This document shows, piece after piece, positions 25,954 through 33,130 of a DNA stretch of 64,000 bases; within the stretch, counting starts at the first letter, position 1; each line of letters opens with the position of its first letter. A program made the position numbers and the translations under genes. Source of the stretch: an uncultured Paracoccaceae bacterium. Lineage in GTDB: Bacteria; Pseudomonadota; Alphaproteobacteria; Rhodobacterales; Rhodobacteraceae. The stretch is taken from assembly GCA_947503175.1 (NCBI GenBank), contig CANNCO010000002.1:496001-560000 (forward strand). The letters run 5' to 3'. Below the pieces are notes generated by a model that was given only the letters and a program-made list of their open reading frames with translations, was not told where the DNA came from and ran no database searches.

Positions 25954-26868
25954 ATGCAGATTTACCTGCCGATCGCCGAAGTCTCGGTCAATGCTTTCCT
26001 CCTTTTGGGGCTGGGCGGCCTTGTAGGCGTGCTATCAGGCATGTTCGGGGTCGGCGGCGGCTTCTTGATGACACCGCTTCTGTTCTTCATCGGCATCCCG
26101 CCCGCAGTCGCGGTCGCAACCGAAGCGAACCAGATCGTCGCCTCGTCCTTTTCCGGCGTTCTGGCCCATGTCAGGAGGCGCACGGTCGATTTCCGAATGG
26201 GCACGGTCCTGTTGATCGGCGGTCTGATCGGGGCCGCCCTTGGCGTTCAGTTGTTCAACACGCTCAAGGCCATCGGGCAGGTCGATCTGCTTGTCCGCCT
26301 TTGTTACGTCGTCTTCCTCGGCGTGATCGGCAGCCTGATGTTCGTCGAGTCGTTGAATGCCATTCGCAAAACACGCCGGGGTGCCGCGCCGAAGCGCAAG
26401 AAACATACCTGGATCCATGCCCTGCCCTTCAAGATGAAGTTCCGCACATCGGGGCTCTACATCTCGGTCATTCCGCCGGTCATCGTTGGTGTCATGGTGG
26501 GTGTTCTGGCGGCGATCATGGGCGTCGGCGGCGGGTTCATCATGGTTCCCGCGATGATTTATCTTCTGGGCATGCCCACCAAGGTCGTGGTCGGCACCTC
26601 GCTGTTCCAGATCATCTTTGTGACCGCATTCACCACGTTGCTGCACGCCACCACCAACTTCACGGTGGACATGGTGCTGGCGGTGCTTCTCTTGGTCGGC
26701 GGCGTGATCGGCGCGCAGGTCGGCACCCAGATCGGAACCAAGCTCAAGGCCGAACAGTTGCGCATTCTGCTGGCCATCATGGTTCTCGCAGTCTGCGGCA
26801 AACTGGCATTCGATCTTCTGGTCATGCCGGCCGAGCTATACTCGCTCGGCGCACCCGGAGGGCACTGA
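25954..26868 (+). CDS. TauE/SafE (TSUP) family anion exporter
   Basis: This 304-residue TSUP protein has about eight membrane segments and two pseudo-repeats: GVLSGMFGVGGGFLMTPLLFFIGIPPAVAVATEANQ near residue 25 and GVLAAIMGVGGGFIMVPAMIYLLGMPTKVVVGTSLFQ near residue 185. The GVGGG loops are the family signature. Members export sulfite, sulfoacetate or other C/S-containing anions. The stop overlaps the ATG of the TIGR02186 gene (TGATG). That pairing is recurrent in alphaproteobacteria and suggests one functional unit. Confidence 0.9.
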   Translation: MQIYLPIAEVSVNAFLLLGLGGLVGVLSGMFGVGGGFLMTPLLFFIGIPPAVAVATEANQIVASSFSGVLAHVRRRTVDFRMGTVLLIGGLIGAALGVQLFNTLKAIGQVDLLVRLCYVVFLGVIGSLMFVESLNAIRKTRRGAAPKRKKHTWIHALPFKMKFRTSGLYISVIPPVIVGVMVGVLAAIMGVGGGFIMVPAMIYLLGMPTKVVVGTSLFQIIFVTAFTTLLHATTNFTVDMVLAVLLLVGGVIGAQVGTQIGTKLKAEQLRILLAIMVLAVCGKLAFDLLVMPAELYSLGAPGGH

Positions 26869-27623
26869 TGCTGCTCCGCGCCATAACAGTGCTTCTCGCT
26901 CTGAGCGCGCCGATTGCAGCCGAAGAGGTTGTGGCCGGTCTCAGCCGCGACCGCATTTCGATCACGACGAATTTCGATGGCTCCGACATCCTGATCTTCG
27001 GTGCGGTCAAGCGCGAGGCCGAAATCCCCGAAGCCCCGCTTCAAGTCATCGTCACTGTGGCCGGGCCATCCGAACCGGTCGTCGTCCGCAAGAAGGATCG
27101 CCGTTTCGGCATCTGGATCAATGTCGAGGGTGTCGAGGTCGACCGCGCACCCACTTATTATGCGGTGGCAACCTCTGCACCGTGGAACGAGGTTCTGACC
27201 GAGACCGAGGATCTGCGCCACAGGGTTTCTGTCTCCCGCGCGATCCGCTCGGTCGGTGCACCCGGCGACGTCAGCAACCCCGAGCGTTTTACCGAGGCGT
27301 TGATCCGCATCCGTGAAGAAGACGATCTTTACCAGACGAACATCGGCACGGTGGAGTTCAACCAATCCACCCTGTTCAACACGTCGATCCGGCTTCCTGC
27401 GAACCTGACCGAGGGTAACTACACCACCCGCTTCTTCCTGACGCGCAACGGCCGCGTCATCGCCAGCGACGAGACGGTGATTTTCGTCGACAAGGTCGGG
27501 TTGGAACGTTTCCTGTTCGATCTGTCCCGGCAACAGCCCCTGATTTACGGGCTTATGTCGCTTGCGATTGCAATTGCCGCCGGTTGGGGTGCGTCGGCAT
27601 TTTTCCGATATCTGCGCGGCTAG
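26868..27623 (+). CDS. TIGR02186 family membrane-anchored protein
   Basis: This 251-residue protein has a signal peptide (LLRAITVLLALSAPIAAEE) and a large periplasmic part. The periplasmic part begins GLSRDRISITTNFDGSDILIFGAVKREAEIP and continues through the arginine-rich DRRFGIWINVEGVEVDRAP. A single C-terminal membrane helix (YGLMSLAIAIAAGWGASAFFRYL) anchors it. This is the TIGR02186 family, function unknown, typically beside a TauE/SafE exporter as here. It may assist the exporter on the periplasmic side. The ATG at 26868 overlaps the TSUP stop. Confidence 0.85.
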   Translation: MLLRAITVLLALSAPIAAEEVVAGLSRDRISITTNFDGSDILIFGAVKREAEIPEAPLQVIVTVAGPSEPVVVRKKDRRFGIWINVEGVEVDRAPTYYAVATSAPWNEVLTETEDLRHRVSVSRAIRSVGAPGDVSNPERFTEALIRIREEDDLYQTNIGTVEFNQSTLFNTSIRLPANLTEGNYTTRFFLTRNGRVIASDETVIFVDKVGLERFLFDLSRQQPLIYGLMSLAIAIAAGWGASAFFRYLRG

Positions 27624-28348
27624 CCTCGCCCGATATAGGGCATGTTCGTCGCCATCACTGTCATGAACTGAACGTTCGCCTCCGGCGGAAGGTCAGCCAT
27701 GTGCAGAACCGACCGTGCGGCATCGGATACGTCCATTGTTGGCGGCGGCACGGCCCCGCTCGCCACCGCCTTCTCGACAAGACCTTCGAGGATCGGTGTG
27801 CGCGCGTTTCCGATATCAATCTGCCCGCAGGCGATATCGAACGGACGCCCATCGAGAGAAAGCGACTTTGTAAGCCCGGTGATCGCATGTTTTGTCGTCG
27901 TATAGCAGACCGACCCTTCGCGCGGCACGTAAGCCGAAATCGAACCGTTATTGATGATCCGCCCGCCCATAGGGTCCTGCCGCCGCATCTGGGAGAACGC
28001 CGCGCGTGCGGAATGGAACATCCCCGTCAGGTTAACCGCAACCGCATTGGTCCAGTCCGACAGGTCGATCTCATCGATTGTTCCTTGTGGCGTGAATATC
28101 CCCGCGTTGTTGAACAGAACATCCAGCCGCCCCCAGGTATCCGCCAGTTGTGCCACTGCCGCCTCAATATCTGTAAGCCGTGTCACGTCTCCAGGCAGCA
28201 CCAGCGCCTCACCCAGCCGGGCGACTTCGTCCAACGGTTCTCGCCTGCGTGCAAAAAGGCCGACACGCCACCCGGCGGAAAGCGCCGCTTCTGCTGTGGC
28301 GCGTCCGATGCCGGAACTCGCTCCGGTCACCAACATGGTTCGCCTCAT
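27620..28348 (-). CDS. Short-chain dehydrogenase/reductase
   Basis: This 242-residue classical SDR has the nucleotide-binding TGASSGIGRATAEAAL motif at ~residues 8-23, LFNNAGIF (the NNAG motif) and a catalytic Ser in RIINNGSISAYVPREGSVCYTTTKHAITGLTKSL with the Tyr-x3-Lys pair. The arginine-rich ARRREPL after beta-2 favours NADP(H). The substrate is unknown. The ATG at 28346-28348 overlaps the helicase stop (ATGA). The 3' end overlaps the convergent TIGR02186 gene by four bases. Confidence 0.88.
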   Translation of the reverse strand: MRRTMLVTGASSGIGRATAEAALSAGWRVGLFARRREPLDEVARLGEALVLPGDVTRLTDIEAAVAQLADTWGRLDVLFNNAGIFTPQGTIDEIDLSDWTNAVAVNLTGMFHSARAAFSQMRRQDPMGGRIINNGSISAYVPREGSVCYTTTKHAITGLTKSLSLDGRPFDIACGQIDIGNARTPILEGLVEKAVASGAVPPPTMDVSDAARSVLHMADLPPEANVQFMTVMATNMPYIGRG

Positions 28349-29877
28349 GTCCCGTCCTCCTCGCTCGTCAGCGTCAAGGGTACTACCGGTACCTGCAAAT
28401 CGTCCACACGAAGCTCGCTTTGCGGCTTGCCCAGCCGGTACCTTGTCACCCAGAACAGCCGCTCTGCCGCCCGCGTGATCGCCACATAGGCCAGCCTTTT
28501 CCACAGCGGTATGCCCGCCTCGATGCGCCCAGCACGCGACGCGGCATAAAGATCGGGGGCAAATACCTGAACCGCGTCCCATTGCGACCCTTGCGCCTTG
28601 TGGATCGTTACCGCCGCGCCATGCAGGAACGCGGCACCCATGGTCGCTGCAAACGGTATGAACGGTTCTTCCTCATCCGGCATCTCGATCTTCACGATCG
28701 ACGCGACGGACAGTTGTGGATCCTCGGCCCCCACCAGATGCAACCGCGAAAAGCCGGGCCGTTTTCCCGGCCCCAGATAGATCGCCTGCGCCCCCTTGAT
28801 CAGCCCCCGCGCCTCCAGATCGATCCGCTTCTTGCGGTGCTTCAGAGGCAGTTCAAGCCCGTCGCAAATCAAAGGCTCACCCGGCAACAGCGTATCCACC
28901 GTCGCCCCATGCGCCGCACGAAATGCCTGGATCAGGCGGATGCGCGTGGCATTCCGCCAGACCAGCACCGGAGACCTCGCCATCATGTCAGAATCCACGC
29001 GCGGCGAGACGACGATCCGGTCATCCTTGCGCGCCGCATCCTCCACCATTCGCTCGAATGCCTCGAAGCCCAGATTCTCGTCGCCCAGCGCATGGGCAAG
29101 ATCGAGAATGGGGCTGTCCGCCTCCTGTCGATGTACCCGCGACAGTTCAAGCTTCCGGGATGCCGGGAGCGCATCGAACACCATGGCGCCTGACTGGTTC
29201 ACCGGGGCAAGCTGCGCCGGGTCGCCGAACAGAAAAAGCGTGGGAAAGATTTCCTTCAGATCGTCGAACTGTTTGTCGTCCAGCATCGAGGTCTCATCCA
29301 CCAACCCGATATCAAGCGGGTCTTCGCGCCGCTTCCATCCGGTGATGAAATCCGACCCGCGCAGGCCCGCGGCGGCCAATGCGCCGGGCACGGATCGATG
29401 GGTGTCGTAGAATGCCTTCGCCCGGTCCAGTGCCGCATCGGTCAGCGCTTCGATCTGCGGTCGCTCGCCATCGCCCGCCAGCCATTCGGCAACCTTCTCG
29501 AACTCCGGGTCATAGACGGGCGTATAGATGATCCGGTGGATCGTCGTCGCAGGCACGCCCTGCATCCGCAGCACACTTGCCGCCTTGTTCGTCGGCGCAA
29601 GGACCGCCAGCGTCCGTTTTGTCTTTGCGCGGCGGCTTTCGTAGTCACCCGAAACCACGTCGACGCCCGCCGCCTCCAGCGCACGCGTCAACTCTGCAAG
29701 AAGCAGCGTCTTACCCGTCCCCGCCTTGCCGAGAACGGCCATCACGCCCTCTCGGCCTTCTGCGCGCGGTGTCGTTGTTCCTTCGTCCAGATCAATACCC
29801 GCGCCACGGAGCATTTCTGTCACCTGGTCAAAGGCTTCTGCCTGATCTTCGGAAAGGGAAAGGGCGGTGCCGGACAT
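28345..29877 (-). CDS. ATP-dependent helicase, RecD2/UvrD-like
   Basis: This 510-residue SF1 helicase has Walker A VLGKAGTGKTLLLAELTRAL, the motif Ia-like LAPTNKAASVLRMQGVPATTIHRIIY, motif II GLVDETSMLDD and motif III LFGDPAQLAPV. Its C-terminal motifs are AVTIHKAQGSQWDAVQVF and YVAITRAAERLFWVTRYRLG. This is the compact AAA_30/UvrD_C_2 architecture of RecD-like helicases without a nuclease domain. The start is the ATG at 29875-29877. It lies 41 bp downstream of luxI on the same strand, so it may be in the same transcript. Confidence 0.88.
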   Translation of the reverse strand: MSGTALSLSEDQAEAFDQVTEMLRGAGIDLDEGTTTPRAEGREGVMAVLGKAGTGKTLLLAELTRALEAAGVDVVSGDYESRRAKTKRTLAVLAPTNKAASVLRMQGVPATTIHRIIYTPVYDPEFEKVAEWLAGDGERPQIEALTDAALDRAKAFYDTHRSVPGALAAAGLRGSDFITGWKRREDPLDIGLVDETSMLDDKQFDDLKEIFPTLFLFGDPAQLAPVNQSGAMVFDALPASRKLELSRVHRQEADSPILDLAHALGDENLGFEAFERMVEDAARKDDRIVVSPRVDSDMMARSPVLVWRNATRIRLIQAFRAAHGATVDTLLPGEPLICDGLELPLKHRKKRIDLEARGLIKGAQAIYLGPGKRPGFSRLHLVGAEDPQLSVASIVKIEMPDEEEPFIPFAATMGAAFLHGAAVTIHKAQGSQWDAVQVFAPDLYAASRAGRIEAGIPLWKRLAYVAITRAAERLFWVTRYRLGKPQSELRVDDLQVPVVPLTLTSEEDGT

Positions 29878-29918
29878 GGCGCGACCATACGCGCGGCTCG
29901 CGCCGGGGACCAGCGTCC

Positions 29919-30548
29919 TTAGACGGCTTCCGTCAGGTCCAGCGCGTCCATTGATCGCCGCCACCAGTGTTCGGATAGTTCAGCAGAGACCCTGGCCCGC
30001 CGCAACAGCGCGGCGCGGTGCGCCGGGTCGAAATCCCACATCCCCGCCATGATCGCATTGGTGCCCTCACCGCGCCGCCCCATCGGCGCCGCGGGCCATC
30101 CCAACCGGCGGTAGACACGGATCATGCGGGCATCGAACACGCCGATTGCATGGCTCAGCCCCTGACGCAGGCCCAGCTCAAGGCCACCCAGCATCAGCGC
30201 CGGTGCGACCCCCGCGCTGGCGTCCGGGGCAAGGCAAAACCGAGTGCATTCCCAGATATACGGGCTCTTGATCTTCGCGCCCTGAACAAGATCAGAGAAA
30301 TGATCGTCCACCATCGTTCGGCCGGTCGTCGGCAGAAACCGCATCGATCCCCCATGGCCGCCATCCCGACGCTCCCAGATCACATACACCGGGTCCAGCG
30401 CATCGTATTCATCGCGCTCGCCGCCATCCGGCCCGACCTGCACGGGCCACCCAAGCCGATCCGCAAATTGCGCGGTCCGATCGAGGAACATCGACTGCGC
30501 CAATTTCGGAAATCGGGAAAGGTCCCGCGCCGGGATGTATCTGAGCAT
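29919..30548 (-). CDS. Acyl-homoserine-lactone synthase (LuxI family)
   Basis: This 209-residue LuxI-type enzyme makes an N-acyl-homoserine lactone from S-adenosylmethionine and acyl-ACP. Family residues are seen in MFLDRTAQFADRLGWPV (an R...F..W pattern), the ERDEYDALDPVYVIW acidic motif, GGSMRFLPTTGRTMVDDHFSDL and SPYIWECTRFCLAP (the E-x-x-R motif). The acyl chain cannot be read from sequence. The ATG at 30546-30548 has GGAG inside an inverted repeat (30556-30578). luxR lies 91 bp upstream on the same strand. Confidence 0.92.
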   Translation of the reverse strand: MLRYIPARDLSRFPKLAQSMFLDRTAQFADRLGWPVQVGPDGGERDEYDALDPVYVIWERRDGGHGGSMRFLPTTGRTMVDDHFSDLVQGAKIKSPYIWECTRFCLAPDASAGVAPALMLGGLELGLRQGLSHAIGVFDARMIRVYRRLGWPAAPMGRRGEGTNAIMAGMWDFDPAHRAALLRRARVSAELSEHWWRRSMDALDLTEAV

Positions 30549-30555
30549 GTCGTCT

Positions 30556-30578
30556 CCGTGCTTCTAGCTGCAGCACGG
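30556..30578 (-). promoter_or_regulatory. Inverted repeat overlapping the luxI ribosome-binding site
   Basis: CCGTGCT and AGCACGG form a perfect 7-bp inverted repeat with a 9-nt spacer, beginning 8 bp upstream of the luxI start. Read on the luxI strand, the second arm runs into the Shine-Dalgarno GGAG. It may be a lux-box-like operator or an RNA hairpin masking the ribosome-binding site. Confidence 0.45.
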
Positions 30579-30639
30579 ATTTGGACGACGGAGATTTAAG
30601 ACGGCATTAGGGGCGCGGACGGGCCGTTAACCCGTTCGA

Positions 30640-31353
30640 TCAGATAACGATCAGACCCAGCGACATCGCACGCGCAATCGCGTGCGTGGTGTTCAGGGCG
30701 CCGAGCTTGAAACGCGCGCTTTCCAGATAGACCCGCAGGGTATGCTCGGAGATCGAAAGCGCATCCGCCGCCTGTGCGCGGCTGTATCCCAGCGCGATCA
30801 TGCGCACGCTATCGGTTTCACGGGGGCTCAGGTTCTTCAATGCGACGACATCGGTGCCCCGTTCGATTTCAAGTGCCTTCTGATTGATGAAATGCGCCAG
30901 AAGGATCAGCGTGCGCGACCGTTCCTGCGTGTAGAGCTGCCATAGCTCGTCAGTCGCGGTGTGGCTGATCGTGACCATCGCGAACTGACCGTTCGGCCCA
31001 CGGATCGGAACCGAAAAGCCCTGATTGCCGACCCCGGAATCGATCGCTTCGATCAGGAACTCGCGTTGCGCCTTCCCTGTCCAGTCAAGGTCTTTCCAGT
31101 CGACCGGCACGAACCGGCGGTAACAGCCCTGTACCACCGGATCGAGCCGGGCATAGTCCTGCTCGATATATCTGTCGACCCATTCGGGATTATATGTAAG
31201 GGCGGCATATTGGTCGCCCGTACTGTTAACGGAGTGGTAAACCAGATGCTCCACATCCAGCTTATCGCGCAAGGTTCCGATTTGCTGATTTAGTTCATCA
31301 AGCGTTTTGACGTTCTGTAGTTCGTCCAGAAACGGTTCGACCAAGCTCTGCAT
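30640..31353 (-). CDS. LuxR-family autoinducer-binding transcriptional regulator
   Basis: This 237-residue LuxR-type regulator has an N-terminal autoinducer-binding domain. That domain includes LVYHSVNSTGDQYAALTYNPEWVDRYIEQDYARLDPVV (the W/Y/D pocket residues) and VDWKDLDW, then GNQGFSVPIRGPNGQFAMVTIS. The C-terminal HTH (NLSPRETDSVRMIALGYSRAQAADALSISEHTLRVYLESARFKLGA) is typical. I start it at the ATG 31351-31353, where family similarity begins; an upstream extension overlaps a separate small gene. It should sense the product of the adjacent LuxI. Confidence 0.9.
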   Translation of the reverse strand: MQSLVEPFLDELQNVKTLDELNQQIGTLRDKLDVEHLVYHSVNSTGDQYAALTYNPEWVDRYIEQDYARLDPVVQGCYRRFVPVDWKDLDWTGKAQREFLIEAIDSGVGNQGFSVPIRGPNGQFAMVTISHTATDELWQLYTQERSRTLILLAHFINQKALEIERGTDVVALKNLSPRETDSVRMIALGYSRAQAADALSISEHTLRVYLESARFKLGALNTTHAIARAMSLGLIVI

Positions 31354-31516
31354 TCGTCGCCATTTCTCCGGCTGACGTGCGCGCTTCCGAGAGGTCCAGT
31401 TCGACCTGCGCCATGGCGGCGGACTGGTCCAACTGAACCGCAAGGCGCGGCATTTGATTAAGATCTGCAAAGCGACGCAGATCAGCGATGACGTCCAGTA
31501 TCCATTCGTTCGACAT
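31298..31516 (-). CDS. Small protein overlapping the luxR start
   Basis: This 72-residue protein starts MSNEWILDVIADLRRFADLN, followed by MPRLAVQLDQSAAMAQVELD, and overlaps luxR by 56 bp in another frame on the same strand. Its N-terminal half looks like a real amphipathic helical protein. I recall similar 60-70-residue proteins next to luxR in other Rhodobacteraceae, but cannot verify this. The ATG at 31514-31516 has GGGGAAG upstream, and a CtrA-type box sits at 31539-31554. Function is unknown; a role in modulating LuxR or in translational coupling is possible. Confidence 0.65.
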   Translation of the reverse strand: MSNEWILDVIADLRRFADLNQMPRLAVQLDQSAAMAQVELDLSEARTSAGEMATNAELGRTVSGRTTERQNA

Positions 31517-31538
31517 CGTAGAGCTTCCCCATCATTCG

Positions 31539-31554
31539 TTAACAACACGTTAAC
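31539..31554 (-). promoter_or_regulatory. CtrA-type box upstream of the luxR operon
   Basis: TTAA (31539-31542), seven bases and TTAAC (31550-31554) match the CtrA consensus TTAA-N7-TTAAC exactly. Two GTTAAC palindromes lie 11 bp apart, so the site reads well on either strand. It ends 22 bp upstream of the small gene that precedes luxR. CtrA binding is inferred. Confidence 0.55.
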
Positions 31555-31673
31555 ACCAGCGTATCAGAGCCGCCTGATGGCCACTATTCGCGCAAAACAA
31601 CTCCCCAGAAATGGTGAGGGCGTTGCTTATAACCTGCTGAATGCTTTGAGGCGACGCAGACATAAACGCGAAA

Positions 31674-31691
31674 CGGCCCTGAAAAGGGCCG
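31674..31691 (-). terminator. Probable terminator downstream of ccr
   Basis: CGGCCCT and AGGGCCG form a 7-bp stem with a 4-nt loop, followed on the minus strand by TTTCG. It lies 28 bp beyond the ccr stop. The stem is good but the T-run is short. Confidence 0.5.
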
Positions 31692-31718
31692 CTCCAAGGT
31701 CCGAATCGACCATCTAGT

Positions 31719-33017
31719 TCAGACCTGATTACTGGCCTCCAGAACGTCTTCAAAAGTCCTGAGCCCGGTCTTTGGTGCCTGAACGAGAACACTCATATTG
31801 CCCGGCTTATGCTCGTTCCGCAGCATCTTCATATGCGCAGTGGGCAATTGCTCCCACGGAAAGACCTCGGACATGCAGGGGTCAAGTCGACGCTCAAGCA
31901 TCAGCTTGTTGGCAGCACTGGCCTGCTTGAGATGGGCAAAGTGGCTGCCCTGCAGACGTTTCTGGTGCATCCACATGTACCGGACGTCAAAGGTCAGGTT
32001 GAACCCGGTGGTACCGGCGCAGATCACAACCATCCCGCCCTTCTTACAGACGAAGGTAGAAACCGGAAAAGTGGCCTCGCCCGGATGTTCGAACACCATA
32101 TCGACATTCACGCCTTTGCCGGTGATCTCCCAGATCGCCTTGCCAAAGCGGCGCGCCTCGGCAAACCATTCCTTGTATTCCGGGGTGTTCACGGTCGGCA
32201 TCTGGCCCCAGCAATTGAAATCCTTGCGATTGATCACACCCTTCGCGCCAAGCCCCATGACGAACTCGCGTTTGTCCTCGTCACTTATAATGCCAATCGC
32301 GTTCGCGCCTGCCGTATTGATCAGCTGAATCGCGTAGGAACCAAGCCCCCCGGACGCCCCCCAGACCAGAACGTTCTGACCGGGTTTCAGATCGTGGGGC
32401 TCGTGCCCGAACAGCATCCGGTAGGCCGTGGCCAGCGTCAGCGTATAACACGCAGCCTCTTCCCAGGTCAGGTGCTTGGGCCGCGGCATCAGCTGCTGGG
32501 ACTGGACGCAGGTAAACTGTCCGAAGCTCCCATCCGCCGTCTCATACCCCCAGATCCTCTGGCTGGGCGAATACATCGGGTCGCCGCCATTACACTCTTC
32601 GTCGTCGCCGTCATCCTGATTGCAGTGAATGACAACTTCATCGCCGACCTTCCAGCGCTTCACCTTTTCACCCACGGCCCAGACGATCCCTGCCGCGTCC
32701 GATCCCACGATTGCGTAGGGCGCCTTGTGCACATCGAAGACCGAAACCGGCTGACCCAAAGCGGCCCAAACGCCATTGTAGTTGACCCCCGCCGCCATCA
32801 CGAGGACAAGAACCTCGTGCGAGTCGACCTTGGGGGTATCCACGACCTCCTGAAGCATCGCTTTATCCGGCTCGCCATGGCGCTCTCGCCGGATCACCCA
32901 TGCATGCATCTGCGATGGCACATGACCCATCGGAGGGATTTCTCCCATATCGTAAAGGTCCTTGGTCGGGGCATCATATGTGGTCGTCATCTGGGGGGCT
33001 TCCGTGTCCAGGGCCAT
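31719..33017 (-). CDS. ccr: Crotonyl-CoA carboxylase/reductase
   Basis: This 432-residue medium-chain reductase converts crotonyl-CoA, CO2 and NADPH to ethylmalonyl-CoA, the defining step of the ethylmalonyl-CoA pathway for acetyl-CoA assimilation. The start is typical for Ccr (LYDMGEIPPMGHVPSQMHAW). It continues VMAAGVNYNGVWAALGQPVSVFDVHKAPYAIVGSDAAGIVWAVG, HCNQDDGDDEECNGGDPMYSPSQRIWGYET and the NADPH site VLVWGASGGLGSYAIQLI. The ATG at 33015-33017 has GGAG nine bases upstream. A promoter and palindromes lie upstream. It is near luxR/I and ecm, a neighbourhood known in roseobacters. Confidence 0.96.
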   Translation of the reverse strand: MALDTEAPQMTTTYDAPTKDLYDMGEIPPMGHVPSQMHAWVIRRERHGEPDKAMLQEVVDTPKVDSHEVLVLVMAAGVNYNGVWAALGQPVSVFDVHKAPYAIVGSDAAGIVWAVGEKVKRWKVGDEVVIHCNQDDGDDEECNGGDPMYSPSQRIWGYETADGSFGQFTCVQSQQLMPRPKHLTWEEAACYTLTLATAYRMLFGHEPHDLKPGQNVLVWGASGGLGSYAIQLINTAGANAIGIISDEDKREFVMGLGAKGVINRKDFNCWGQMPTVNTPEYKEWFAEARRFGKAIWEITGKGVNVDMVFEHPGEATFPVSTFVCKKGGMVVICAGTTGFNLTFDVRYMWMHQKRLQGSHFAHLKQASAANKLMLERRLDPCMSEVFPWEQLPTAHMKMLRNEHKPGNMSVLVQAPKTGLRTFEDVLEASNQV

Positions 33018-33041
33018 TGTCAAACTCCGTTACAGTGTCCG

Positions 33042-33106
33042 TGCCGCATCGCAGAATCGCAAGCGCCGTCTGGCGTGAATTAGAGACCGATGGGTAATTT
33101 TGCAAA
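33042..33106 (-). promoter_or_regulatory. ccr promoter region with TTTGCAAA and 6-3-6 palindrome
   Basis: On the minus strand TTGCAA, a 17-bp spacer and TAATTC (plus positions 33077-33082) form a likely promoter. Its -35 lies inside the palindrome TTTGCAAA (33099-33106), the core reported for RamB-type regulators of acetate/propionate metabolism. Downstream at 33042-33056 is TGCCGC-ATC-GCAGAA, related to sites upstream of ecm and mcl2. Confidence 0.4.
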
Positions 33107-33130
33107 CATATTTTATCGAATTTTGAAATT

